This document shows positions 1 through 8,697 of a stretch of DNA of 23,511 nucleotides, piece by piece. The stretch lies in NCBI GenBank assembly GCA_002449535.1, contig DJWZ01000155.1, positions 1 to 23,511 of the forward strand, read 5' to 3'. Source of the DNA: Prevotellaceae bacterium UBA7017 (GTDB lineage: Bacteria > Bacteroidota > Bacteroidia > Bacteroidales > Bacteroidaceae). Both the position numbers and the translations under genes were made by a program. Numbering within the stretch: the first letter of the stretch is position 1; every line of letters begins with the position of its first letter. Below the pieces are notes generated by a model. The model ran no database searches. It had not been told where the DNA came from and saw only the letters and a list, made by a program, of their open reading frames with translations.

Positions 1-1043
1 ATGATGAGTCCTAATTTCTTGAACGGCAGAAAGACAGAGGAACGAGCACCAAGAATAACATCATAAGGCGAGGAGGATAGCTGCTTCTGCCATATCTCAA
101 CACGCTCGGCATCAGAATATTTGGAATGATATATTCCCAGGTGTTCGCCAAAGATTTGTTGCAGACGATGTGTAATCTGTACCGTCAAAGCAATTTCAGG
201 GAGAAGATAAAGAACCTGCTCTCCACGTTTTATGGCTTCCCTGATGAGGTGGATGTATATCTCTGTCTTTCCAGAAGAAGTGACACCATGCAGCAGTATT
301 GGTTTGCCAATGTTTTCCTTCCTGTATCTCGATATTTTGTCGAAGGCTTCCTGTTGTGCAGGGGACAGGGCATTGATGTTCTCAAGATGTGCTTTGCCCA
401 CATTGTTAAGTCGCCCGACCTCTGTGTCATATAAAGACATTACACCCCGAACAACAAGATTGCGGATGACAGTGGAATTGCAATGGGTCACATTCATCAG
501 TTCCTCACGAGTTATCTCCTGTATAGACGGAATGTTTGACGGAGAGATACCATTAAAAAGTCCTTTCCATCCGCTCAACTCCATATATACATTGAAAACT
601 TCATGTTGCTTGGGAGACTTCATAAGAAGTTCCTGAGCATCCTTTATGGTTTCTTTATCACGATAGTGTTCTGCAAGAGTTATGTATGTTTCTGTTCGAG
701 GGCGATAGTTCTCTTCCTTTCTGATGCCATTGGGCAGAGCCGCTTTTAGGATGTCACCAAGTGGAGACATGTAGTAAGACGAAATCCAGCCCCATAACCT
801 GTATTGCTCTGGTAACAGAACAGGGGCGTCATCGATGACCTCTATGATATCCTTAATCTTGACCTCTTTATTGCTTGCAGGAAGGACAGGAAAACTTCGC
901 ACAACCAATGCTGTATGCGTCTTGGTTATGCCGAATGGTACCTTTACCCTTACAAGGGGTTGTATTTTTCCTTCCAGCGCTGTTGGTACAGAGTAGGTGA
1001 ACAGCCCATCAAGGGGCACTGGAAGAATAACATCTACGAACAA
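1..1043 (-). CDS. priA: Primosomal protein N' (PriA), N-terminal part; runs off the left edge
   Basis: PriA is the SF2 3'-to-5' helicase that recognises stalled forks and D-loops and reloads the replisome. The visible 347 codons begin with FVDVILPVPL, the conserved start of the 3'-DNA-binding domain. After a linker come the helicase motif I GVTSSGKTEIY (residues 253-263, Lys259) and GARSSVFLPFK (332-342). The window ends just before the expected DEEH box. The reading frame opens right after the TAA of the upstream sulfatase: TAA, one codon, then TTG. There is no in-frame ATG near the conserved N-terminus, so TTG at 1043 is chosen. With a 3-nt gap to the sulfatase the two genes are probably co-transcribed and translationally coupled. 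The first Gly-rich position reads Ser (GVTSSGKT against the usual GVTGSGKT), which should not affect function. Identity is secure; the exact start is an inference. Confidence 0.93.
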   Translation of the reverse strand, partial: MFVDVILPVPLDGLFTYSVPTALEGKIQPLVRVKVPFGITKTHTALVVRSFPVLPASNKEVKIKDIIEVIDDAPVLLPEQYRLWGWISSYYMSPLGDILKAALPNGIRKEENYRPRTETYITLAEHYRDKETIKDAQELLMKSPKQHEVFNVYMELSGWKGLFNGISPSNIPSIQEITREELMNVTHCNSTVIRNLVVRGVMSLYDTEVGRLNNVGKAHLENINALSPAQQEAFDKISRYRKENIGKPILLHGVTSSGKTEIYIHLIREAIKRGEQVLYLLPEIALTVQITHRLQQIFGEHLGIYHSKYSDAERVEIWQKQLSSSPYDVILGARSSVFLPFKKLGLI

Positions 1044-1046
1044 TTC

Positions 1047-3020
1047 TTATTCTTTCTCTTTGGCTCTAATAATCAATTCGTTGTCTATCATGCGTTGCAT
1101 ATAGCTCTGGATGATGGCTTTCAGTTCTTTCTTCATTTCTTTGAATTTCTTTCCGTCACCAATGAGATTGTTCTGCATCATCCAATCTTCCTTATAGTTA
1201 TATGCAGCAAGGACTTCACCTCCGTCGAATTGTATTACATAGTCACCCTTTACATATTGGTATATTCCTCCACCGGTATGGTTGACAGCCCATGTCTTGT
1301 TTGCAGGAGTATTGAACAGGTCTATGCCAAATGCAACATAGGGTTTGTTATATCCCATATACTGCAGCAATGTAGGCATAATGTCAATTTGCTGTGCCAC
1401 ACAATGCATGCGACCGCGAGGCATCTCGCCTGATGGGTCGAAGAATATGATTGGAACCATGAAGAGTCCTAAGTCTGTTGCATATTCCGGATGGTCCAAG
1501 ATATTAGTGTGGTCAGCTGTAATGACGAAAATCGTATTATTATACCAAGGCTGCTTGCTCGCTGTAATAAAGAAACGATGTAGAGCCATATCTGTGTATC
1601 TTACACACTTATGCATCGGATTGTCTCCCTCTTCAGGGAATTTTGATTGATATTCCTCCGGAATGACATAAGGATGATGGCTTGATGCCGTAAAGACTGT
1701 AGTGCAGAATGGTTGTTTCATCGATGTCATTGTCTGTGCATAGAACTGCAGGAATGGTTCATCCCATATAGCCCATGTACCATCATAGTCAAGGTCTCCA
1801 CGGAAACGTTTGTCTTTATTGAATTCAGTTCTGCCGTAGTAGTTCTTATACCCTGTAGTACGTGCAAAGGCTTCAAATCCCATGCTGCCATTTTCTGCTC
1901 CATGAAAGAAACCTGTCTGGTATCCGCACTTACGTAATTCTCCTGCTATGCCGCTGACATCATTAAGAGAAGACGGGGTCAGGAAGAACGGCTCTATGAA
2001 ACGCGGTATTGATGACAGAATAGATGGCATAGCATCAATACTCTGGCGTCCATTGGCAAATGTGTAGTCAAAGGTGAGCGATTTGTCAATGAGGTCATCA
2101 AGGAATGGGGTATAACCCTTATATCCCGACTCTAATATACCGTCATTATACTTTCCGATATACTCGCGTCCCATGCTCTCAATAATGATGATGACAACAT
2201 TCTTCTTCTTTGCTACAGAAGCTTTTCCCTTTATTGGGAATTTTTCATTCCTAATAGGGGAATAAATTTTGTCGAGTTTTCTTTGAGAGAAATATCCAGG
2301 GTCTTCGAAAACGTTTTTGCCAATAGTTCTGATGATAGAGAACGGAGTATTTAATACTATACCTGCCTCAATAGGGTGGTTGACGTATTGGTTGGCATGA
2401 CTGATGGTAATAGGACGTGTAGCCACAGTAGCTCCACCACGCATGCCAACAACACATATAGTCGTATAGAAAACCAGAACCATTATGTTGGCAACATAAT
2501 AAAGTATATAGTTCCATGCTCTCTTCTTTCCAAACGAATACAGTTTAGGTTCTTTGTAGAAGCGGCATAGGAAGAATATCATCGCAACGGCTGCGAGTAT
2601 CAGGTACCAATGCTTTGCAAATTCCAGGAGGAAGATGCCCCCCAGGTTGTTCTCGTGTGAGAATTCGTTGAAGACACTTGTGGTGGTACGATGTCCTGTG
2701 TATGTAAAATATACTGCATCAATCAGGTTGAGTATGATACTGAAGCTGTTGATGACGAGATAGACATACTTGGCAGCTTTGAACCACTTGGGTCTTTCTG
2801 CCAGATGGAATGGCAGCAATAACATCAATGCGTACAGAGCATTAGTATATAGTATGCCCGACGTATCGAAGAGTAGGGAGCCCTTTATGAGCAGCCATAT
2901 TGATAAATCACTGAAATTGGTTCCAAGAAGAGACCAGTTTTCTATGACAAACAATATGCGGCATACCATAAAAACAACGTATGCCAGTAACAAGTTATAT
3001 ATGAGTGTTCTTATTTTCAC
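1047..3020 (-). CDS. LTA synthase-family membrane sulfatase (phosphoglycerol/phosphoethanolamine transferase-like)
   Basis: 657 aa. The first ~195 residues hold about five hydrophobic segments (near 8-27, 57-72, 84-104, 137-152, 170-192). The rest is an extracytoplasmic sulfatase-fold domain like that of LtaS/MdoB (Pfam Sulfatase). Readable metal and catalytic positions are E281 in IIIIESMGREYIG, the candidate nucleophile S327 in FANGRQSIDAMPSI (Thr in Staphylococcus LtaS), the FFHGAENGSM segment (371-380), and D503/H504 in TADHT. The family transfers polar head groups from phospholipids onto envelope polymers or lipid A. Gram-negative Bacteroidales lack LTA, so the acceptor is unknown. The start codon is GTG; it gives the family-like N-terminus but lies 5 nt from a TAnnTTTG box (see findings). 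It is first in an operon with priA. Confidence 0.88.
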   Translation of the reverse strand: MKIRTLIYNLLLAYVVFMVCRILFVIENWSLLGTNFSDLSIWLLIKGSLLFDTSGILYTNALYALMLLLPFHLAERPKWFKAAKYVYLVINSFSIILNLIDAVYFTYTGHRTTTSVFNEFSHENNLGGIFLLEFAKHWYLILAAVAMIFFLCRFYKEPKLYSFGKKRAWNYILYYVANIMVLVFYTTICVVGMRGGATVATRPITISHANQYVNHPIEAGIVLNTPFSIIRTIGKNVFEDPGYFSQRKLDKIYSPIRNEKFPIKGKASVAKKKNVVIIIIESMGREYIGKYNDGILESGYKGYTPFLDDLIDKSLTFDYTFANGRQSIDAMPSILSSIPRFIEPFFLTPSSLNDVSGIAGELRKCGYQTGFFHGAENGSMGFEAFARTTGYKNYYGRTEFNKDKRFRGDLDYDGTWAIWDEPFLQFYAQTMTSMKQPFCTTVFTASSHHPYVIPEEYQSKFPEEGDNPMHKCVRYTDMALHRFFITASKQPWYNNTIFVITADHTNILDHPEYATDLGLFMVPIIFFDPSGEMPRGRMHCVAQQIDIMPTLLQYMGYNKPYVAFGIDLFNTPANKTWAVNHTGGGIYQYVKGDYVIQFDGGEVLAAYNYKEDWMMQNNLIGDGKKFKEMKKELKAIIQSYMQRMIDNELIIRAKEKE

Positions 3021-3025
3021 GGGTG

Positions 3026-3033
3026 CAAAGATA
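3026..3033 (-). promoter_or_regulatory. Possible second -7 box directly in front of the sulfatase start
   Basis: On the minus strand TATCTTTG matches the Bacteroidetes -7 consensus TAnnTTTG. The upstream -33 element is poor (TTTC at 3052-3055, 18-nt spacer). If used, the transcript would begin at or within a few bases of the GTG codon at 3020. Confidence 0.35.
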
Positions 3034-3090
3034 ATAAAAAAAGTTGTAAGTGAAATAATTTTGCAAAGATTTTTTTATTTAGGCATCCTA

Positions 3091-3132
3091 TAAAATGAAA
3101 AATACACTGCGAATCTCACGACTTGCAGTGTA
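3091..3132 (-). terminator. Intrinsic terminator-like hairpin, minus strand
   Basis: TACACTGC (3103-3110) and GCAGTGTA (3125-3132) form a perfect 8-bp stem with a 14-nt loop. On the minus strand it is followed directly by TTTTTCATTTTAT, a good U-tract. It lies between the strong minus-strand promoter at 3296-3327 and the sulfatase gene, so it would end a short transcript or act as an attenuator. Confidence 0.55.
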
Positions 3133-3290
3133 CTTAAAGTATGTTTAACTATAAAATCTCTTTCTAATAAAGAAAAGCCTCACGGTTTTTCTTTGCTATC
3201 CAAGAGTTAAACAATCTTTTTTCTAACCTAATAACTAAAACCTAAATCTATTATATATCTACTAACCTAAACAATATCTTTCTTGTTTGC
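3095..3290 (-). ncRNA. Candidate structured small RNA or sulfatase leader, about 195 nt
   Basis: The stretch runs from a consensus minus-strand promoter to a terminator-like hairpin and contains no convincing ORF. Its core folds as a closing stem TGTTTAACT (3142-3150) with AGTTAAACA (3205-3213), extended past a 2x2 internal loop by AAAG (3136-3139) with CTTT (3216-3219). This encloses an asymmetric bubble (18 and 10 nt) and an 11-bp apical hairpin, AAAGAAAAGCC (3169-3179) with GGTTTTTCTTT (3184-3194), containing one G-T pair. The sequence CTCACG (CGTGAG in the RNA) occurs in the loop region of both the apical and the terminator hairpin. The 5' part carries three AACCTAA copies on the plus strand (3225, 3239, 3264). 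Promoter, fold and terminator are seen; an RNA product is inferred. The alternative is a long 5' leader of the sulfatase mRNA. Confidence 0.5.
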
Positions 3291-3295
3291 GATTG

Positions 3296-3327
3296 CAAAG
3301 GTACGGACTTTTTTCTGTGTACGCAAA
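3296..3327 (-). promoter_or_regulatory. Consensus Bacteroidetes promoter, minus strand
   Basis: TTTG (3324-3327), a 20-nt spacer and TACCTTTG (3296-3303) on the minus strand match the -33 TTTG / -7 TAnnTTTG consensus exactly. The start of transcription is expected near 3288-3291. It faces the candidate small RNA and, beyond it, the sulfatase-priA operon. Confidence 0.75.
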
Positions 3328-3488
3328 CAATTTGCGAAAAATCTTTCAAAAAGATGCGTTTTCTTGACAATTATCAAGTGAAAGCATGTTTTATAGGGCA
3401 TTTTATGGTAAAAAAACATGTAAAAAACAAGAAAGTGAAGAAATATCCCTCAAAAATGTCATTTTTTGATGATGTTTTATGTTATTTA

Positions 3489-3520
3489 TTTGGCTGTTTT
3501 CTAACTTTTTTATATTTTTG
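3489..3520 (+). promoter_or_regulatory. Consensus Bacteroidetes promoter of the AsmA-like/GH2 operon
   Basis: TTTG (3489-3492), 20-nt spacer, TATTTTTG (3513-3520). Transcription should start near 3525-3528. The last base of the -7 box is the first base of the upstream GTG candidate start, which therefore cannot be in the mRNA, so the gene must start at ATG 3547 with a leader of about 20 nt. Confidence 0.75.
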
Positions 3521-3546
3521 TGGCAATAAAATCCCATATTTCGGAT

Positions 3547-5685
3547 ATGAAAGATAAATTTTTATTGATTGGAAAGGTTTTGTTGAAATGTATATTGGGT
3601 ATTGTTCTGGCAGTTTTTTTGATTGTCGGAGGCCTGTATATAACCTTTTCTACAGAATGGGGACAGCAGATATTGTATAACTATACTTTTGATGCCCTTC
3701 AGAAAACTCTTGGCACCAGATTGGCTATAAAAGAGGTGGAGGCTGATGTTATAAGAGGTAGAGTCATGCTGTATGGTGTTGAGCTGGACGATAGGGACGG
3801 CGTCAATATGCTGAAAGTTGATTCTGTAGGTACTAAGATAGGCTTGGGAGGTATATTTAATCGTGAAATATACATTGACGAGTTGTATTTGAAGGGTGCG
3901 AGTATGGTTCTTTACAAGAAGACTCCAAAATCAGCCACCAACTATCAGTTTGTTTTAGATGCGTTTAAGAAGAAGTCCTTGCAAAAGAAGAAGGTTCCCA
4001 AGAAGCCCAAGAAGGAACCATTCTTCCATATTGCAGGAAACATGACCATCTTATATGTAAACAGGACAAATCTGAAGTGGGATATCCTGTCAGCTCCGAG
4101 AAAAGGCAAGGATACTATTGATGTTAACCACCTTGATGTTCAGAATTTCGGTGTGAGGGTAATAGGTAAGATAGCAGAAAAGGATATTGCGAACCTTGCC
4201 TTGAGGGAACTGAGTGTAAGTGAGAAGAGGTCAGGTATGACTTTCTTCCTTAACCGTATAGAATTCCGTGCCTTGCGTGAGAGAAGTCTGAATCTCATAT
4301 TAAGCGACCTCAGATTCAAGTATCAGGACAAACGGCTGACGATGAAGACTCTTCATATAGAGCAACGCAACGCCCTTCTTGATTTTACAAAACCTTTTTC
4401 GCTGAAGCTTGATTCCATAACATTCAAGAATGATAACCACAAGCCTCGTAAAAATACCGGTAAGCCTAACAGGGGATGGTTTGATCCAGGACACCTTGAT
4501 ATGGTGGCATCAATGGAGGCAACAGTAAACTATCTGTCCAAGGATAGCCTCTATGCACAGTTAACACATATGGAATTACTTGATAAGCCAAGTAATCTGG
4601 ATATCAGACACTTCTCGACATTTATCAACAGACGTGGCAACAGGATATCTGCTACCAACATCTTTATCGCCATGATGCGTACGCGCGTACGTATAAATAA
4701 GGTGGATATTGACATTCCTGGTGTTCATGTATATGACTTCCCGCTTGAGGCTGACGTCTATCTGCAAGACCTTGCAAAGCCGTTTGCTACACCATTGAGC
4801 AACTTTACTACTCCACTGAAGTTGCGTCTCGTTTGCGGAGGAAATATTGACAGATACCTGTTCAAGAATATCAAAATAAATACACTCGACAATCGCCTGA
4901 ATATTACTGGTGAGGGAGACTTGTGTGATGTAACAAAGAAACGTGACCTCAGCCTGCATTTCTGGGACTTGAAGATGACTGCCGTTAATGGTGTCAAGGA
5001 ACAGTTGGTAAACCATTTCTCAAAGAAGGTAAATCTGAAGATGATCAAGCAGATGAAGGCTCTTGGTGATGTGAAATATACAGGTAAGGTTGGCATTTTC
5101 TTCCGTAGAGAAGATATTTCAGGTACACTGTTTACCAAATATGGCAATCTGAACTTTGATTTCACCCTCGATGGTAATACCCGTCACATGAAGGGTACGA
5201 TGAGTACTGACAGCATGGACCTTGGCACGATAATGAATATCAAGAAGCTCAAGATTGCACGTACAAGAGCCAGCTATGACTTCGATATCACCTCAAAACG
5301 TAAGGCAAAAGCCCTTGGCTTAAAGAGAAAGGGACGTCTGCCTATTGGGTCGCTGAAGGCTGTTGTCGGTTTTGGTAGCTATGGGTCATTCAAAGTGAAG
5401 AACCTGGCTGCTAATATGGAAAGTGATGGCGCAGAAGCCAAGGGGCATATAGACCTTCCAGGCAACCTTGTTGATATAGATGTTGACTTCTCATATATAC
5501 AGACAGATTATGAACAAGGCTTGAGGATTCATCCAAAGATGAGGTTCACAGAAAAGGTTAAGAAATTCTTCGGACTACATAAAAACAAAGACAAGCAAAA
5601 ACAGCAAGACAAACAAAATATACAAGATAAACAAGACAAACAAAAAGACAATGACAACAAAAAGAAGAAAAAATGGTTTAAGTAA
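3547..5685 (+). CDS. AsmA/TamB-like membrane-anchored protein with lysine-rich tail
   Basis: 712 aa from ATG 3547; the longer GTG start at 3520 is excluded because the promoter -7 box covers it. One N-terminal membrane segment (about residues 8-32) is followed by a long beta-rich region beginning TEWGQQILYNYTFDALQKTLG. The pattern of an anchor, then 'G-R-V-x-L-x-G-V-x-L-D-D' and 'I-x-I-D-E-L-x-L-x-G' is typical of AsmA/TamB-superfamily proteins, which bridge inner and outer membranes for lipid or outer-membrane-protein traffic. It is about half the length of a typical TamB and I see no clear TamB C-terminal domain. The last ~35 residues are low complexity (K, Q, D, N), and their coding sequence overlaps the next gene by 35 nt. 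The family call is by pattern only; the specific role is unknown. Confidence 0.7.
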   Translation: MKDKFLLIGKVLLKCILGIVLAVFLIVGGLYITFSTEWGQQILYNYTFDALQKTLGTRLAIKEVEADVIRGRVMLYGVELDDRDGVNMLKVDSVGTKIGLGGIFNREIYIDELYLKGASMVLYKKTPKSATNYQFVLDAFKKKSLQKKKVPKKPKKEPFFHIAGNMTILYVNRTNLKWDILSAPRKGKDTIDVNHLDVQNFGVRVIGKIAEKDIANLALRELSVSEKRSGMTFFLNRIEFRALRERSLNLILSDLRFKYQDKRLTMKTLHIEQRNALLDFTKPFSLKLDSITFKNDNHKPRKNTGKPNRGWFDPGHLDMVASMEATVNYLSKDSLYAQLTHMELLDKPSNLDIRHFSTFINRRGNRISATNIFIAMMRTRVRINKVDIDIPGVHVYDFPLEADVYLQDLAKPFATPLSNFTTPLKLRLVCGGNIDRYLFKNIKINTLDNRLNITGEGDLCDVTKKRDLSLHFWDLKMTAVNGVKEQLVNHFSKKVNLKMIKQMKALGDVKYTGKVGIFFRREDISGTLFTKYGNLNFDFTLDGNTRHMKGTMSTDSMDLGTIMNIKKLKIARTRASYDFDITSKRKAKALGLKRKGRLPIGSLKAVVGFGSYGSFKVKNLAANMESDGAEAKGHIDLPGNLVDIDVDFSYIQTDYEQGLRIHPKMRFTEKVKKFFGLHKNKDKQKQQDKQNIQDKQDKQKDNDNKKKKKWFK

Positions 5686-8578
5686 GCTGCTATGTTCTGC
5701 AGCAATGTCTTTTGCCTTTCTTCCAGTAATGGGTCAGACCTTTACGGAGTGGCACGACTTGAATGTAAATGAGGTAAACCGCTATCCGGTTCATACCGAT
5801 GTTCTTCCAACAACCTCGGAGAAACTTTCTCTCGATGGCGTATGGAAATTCAAGGGTGTGATGAATGCCGATGAGCGTCCAACGGATTTCTATACCTTAA
5901 AGTATGACGACTCTTCATGGGGCACTATGCCTGTTCCCGGCTGCTGGGAACTGAATGGCTTTGGCGAGCCGATATATGTCAATATGGGCTTTGCCTGGAG
6001 TGGGCACTTCAAGAATGACCCGCCAAATGTTCCTGTGAAAGATAATCATGTAGGCTCATATCGCAAGACAGTCAACATTCCTGCTAATTGGAAGGGCAAG
6101 CAGGTCATTATTCATTTCGGCTCAGTTACCAGCAATATCTATCTGTGGGTAAATGGCAAGTATGTGGGATATACAGAAGATGCTAAGATAGCATCAGAGT
6201 TTGATATTACGAAATTCGTAAAGCCAGGTGACAACCTCATTGCATTCCAGGTATTCCGCTGGTGTGACGGCTCATATGATGAAGATCAGGATTTCTGGCG
6301 TCTCTCGGGCGTGTCACGCTCCAGCTACCTATATACCAAGAATCCAAAGAACCAGATTACGGACATTCGTATAACCCAAAGTCTTACAGACGATTACAAG
6401 GATGGCATCCTTACTGTAGATGTTAAGACCAAGGGCTCTTCAAAAATCACATACTCCCTGAAGGATGCCTCTGGTAAGGAAGTAGCCAATGTGGTTGGAA
6501 AGGGCGAGAAGACAGAGATAAAGCTTGCCAATGCCAATAAGTGGAGTGCAGAGCAGCCATATCTCTATACCCTTACCGCAACACAGGATGGTGGCGAGAC
6601 GGTAACCCAGAGGGTAGGTTTCCGCAGGGTTGAGATAAAGAATTCCCAGATGTTGGTAAACGGTCAGCCGATACTTATCAAGGGTGCCAACCGTCATGAG
6701 ATGGACCCCGATGGAGGCTATGTAGTGACTCGCGAGCGCATGATTGAGGACATCCGCCTTATGAAACGTCTCAATGTCAATGCTGTCAGAACCTGCCACT
6801 ATCCTGACGACCCTATGTGGTATGACCTTTGCGACGAATATGGTATCTACATGTGTGCTGAGGCTAACCAGGAGTCCCACGGCTTCGGATATGGCGACGA
6901 GGGAAAACGTGTGGCTCCCCTGTTCCATGAGCAGATAATGATGCGCAACAAGAACAATGTCTCAACAAAGTTCAATCATCCCTCTATCATCGTTTGGAGT
7001 CTTGGTAACGAGACCTGCATGTCAGACAATTTCTTGGATGCCTATAAATGGGTGAAGTCTCAAGACCTCTCACGCCCAGTGCAGTATGAGCAGGCTCATG
7101 GACGTGAAGGGACAGACATCTTCTGCCCTATGTATTTCTCTCAGTATAGCTGCGAAGAATATTCAAAGAACCCAAATAACAAGAAACCCCTCATCGAGTG
7201 TGAGTATGCCCATGCTATGGGTAATTCCGGCGGCGGCTTCAAGGAATATTGGGACCTCGTAAGGAAATATCCTATCTTCCAGGGAGGCTTTATCTGGGAC
7301 TTCGTAGATCAGGCTCTCCGAGACAAGCGCGACAAGACAAAATTCCTCTATGGAGGTGACTATAACGACTATGACGGCTCTGACAACAACTTCAACTGTA
7401 ACGGCTTCGTAACCACTGACAGAAAGGTTACTCCGCAGGGCTATGAATATGCCTACTACTACCAGAATATCTGGACAGAAGGCGTAGATTTGTCAAAGGG
7501 TGTGGTAAAGGTGAAGAATGAGAATTTCTTCCGTCCACTCGACTATGTTGACATGAAATGGTGTGTTACCGTAAATGGTCAGAAGGTGAAGGAGGGAGTT
7601 GTCACCAACCTCAATATCGCTCCTCAGCAGAGTGGGGAAGTAACCCTTCCGTTCGATGTTGCCAGCATAGGACAGCAGGGAGAACTCATCCTCAATGTCT
7701 CCTATGTGATGAAGAACAACGAGCCTCTTCTCGATGCCGGGCAGGAGATAGCCCATCAGCAGCTGCTCATAAACAGCTATGACTATGCTGCAGAGATTTC
7801 AAAGAAGGTCGATGCTAAGGAGGCAACTACATTCACTCCGCTGCCATTCACCCTGCGTCCGAACTTCTGGCGTGCTATGACAGACAACGATTTCGGAGCT
7901 GGCTTGCCACAGAGACTCAGGGCGTGGAAGAATCCTCGTATGTGGTGTGTTTCAAGAACCGTTGAGGGCAACAAGGCTGTTGAGAAATATCGCATAGATG
8001 CCGTTCATGCAGACTTCACCCTTACATACACGTCTGTGGCAGAAAATACATGGAAGGTAGAAGAGAGCATCACCTTCGACAAAGATGCCAAGGATGTTCC
8101 TAATATGCCACGCTTTGGCGTTGTCATCCTCCTGCCTTACGATATGGATGAAAGCACCTGGTACGGACGTGGTCCGATAGAGAACTATGCAGACCGTAAG
8201 ATGTCACAGAATATCGGCATCTACTCAGCGAGTGCCGATGAACAGTTCTGGAAATATGTCCGTCCGCAGGAGACAGGTTCCAAGTGCGACATTCGTTGGT
8301 GGCAGCAGGCAAAGGGCGGTGAAGGCTATGAAGTCTTCTCAGACGATAGCTTCTCTGCCTGCGCTCTCCATTACGAAGTGCGTGATATGGACGAAGACAG
8401 TAAGAAGCAGCGCCATCCGCAGGAGATAAAGAAGTCTTACTACACCAACCTGTATGTTGACCAGCAGATGGCAGGAGTAGGCGGCACAGACTCTTGGAGC
8501 GGCAATGCCGAGGCACTGAAGCCTTATCGTGTAGAAGCAAAAGACAGGACATTCACCTTCTACGTCAAGAAGAAGTAA
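5651..8578 (+). CDS. Exported GH2-family beta-galactosidase
   Basis: 975 aa. The N-terminus is a signal peptide (KRRK, hydrophobic LLCSAAMSFAFLPVMG, likely cleavage near GQ-TF). Next come a sugar-binding jelly-roll (about 55-225), an immunoglobulin-like domain (230-330), a TIM barrel (335-620) and LacZ-type C-terminal domains to the end. The acid/base is E454 in SLGNETCMSDN and the nucleophile is E518 in IECEYAHAMGNS, as in E. coli LacZ. It hydrolyses terminal beta-galactosides, probably periplasmic or surface-exposed as part of polysaccharide use, though no SusC/D or regulator is nearby. It starts 35 nt inside the preceding gene in another frame; an internal Met at residue 19 would destroy the signal peptide, so ATG 5651 is preferred. 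The exact substrate could be a different beta-linked sugar. Confidence 0.93.
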   Translation: MTTKRRKNGLSKLLCSAAMSFAFLPVMGQTFTEWHDLNVNEVNRYPVHTDVLPTTSEKLSLDGVWKFKGVMNADERPTDFYTLKYDDSSWGTMPVPGCWELNGFGEPIYVNMGFAWSGHFKNDPPNVPVKDNHVGSYRKTVNIPANWKGKQVIIHFGSVTSNIYLWVNGKYVGYTEDAKIASEFDITKFVKPGDNLIAFQVFRWCDGSYDEDQDFWRLSGVSRSSYLYTKNPKNQITDIRITQSLTDDYKDGILTVDVKTKGSSKITYSLKDASGKEVANVVGKGEKTEIKLANANKWSAEQPYLYTLTATQDGGETVTQRVGFRRVEIKNSQMLVNGQPILIKGANRHEMDPDGGYVVTRERMIEDIRLMKRLNVNAVRTCHYPDDPMWYDLCDEYGIYMCAEANQESHGFGYGDEGKRVAPLFHEQIMMRNKNNVSTKFNHPSIIVWSLGNETCMSDNFLDAYKWVKSQDLSRPVQYEQAHGREGTDIFCPMYFSQYSCEEYSKNPNNKKPLIECEYAHAMGNSGGGFKEYWDLVRKYPIFQGGFIWDFVDQALRDKRDKTKFLYGGDYNDYDGSDNNFNCNGFVTTDRKVTPQGYEYAYYYQNIWTEGVDLSKGVVKVKNENFFRPLDYVDMKWCVTVNGQKVKEGVVTNLNIAPQQSGEVTLPFDVASIGQQGELILNVSYVMKNNEPLLDAGQEIAHQQLLINSYDYAAEISKKVDAKEATTFTPLPFTLRPNFWRAMTDNDFGAGLPQRLRAWKNPRMWCVSRTVEGNKAVEKYRIDAVHADFTLTYTSVAENTWKVEESITFDKDAKDVPNMPRFGVVILLPYDMDESTWYGRGPIENYADRKMSQNIGIYSASADEQFWKYVRPQETGSKCDIRWWQQAKGGEGYEVFSDDSFSACALHYEVRDMDEDSKKQRHPQEIKKSYYTNLYVDQQMAGVGGTDSWSGNAEALKPYRVEAKDRTFTFYVKKK

Positions 8579-8603
8579 ACAGAGTCCTTTTGACACTATA
8601 ACA

Positions 8604-8646
8604 AAGAAATCCTCACAGCCTCCCTTGTGGGGATTTCTTGTTTTTA
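8604..8646 (+). terminator. Rho-independent terminator after the GH2 gene
   Basis: AAGAAATCCTCACA (8604-8617) pairs with TGTGGGGATTTCTT (8626-8639) over 14 positions with one G-T pair and an 8-nt loop, followed by GTTTTT. It lies 25 nt after the GH2 stop codon. Confidence 0.85.
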
Positions 8647-8697
8647 GCCATGTTGTTCCATTAGTTGTATCAATAAGAAAAAATCGCTTTTTTATCT

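Noticed and set aside
126..636. Plus-strand ORFs over the first 640 bases
   Set aside because: They are antisense to the clearly conserved PriA helicase reading frame.
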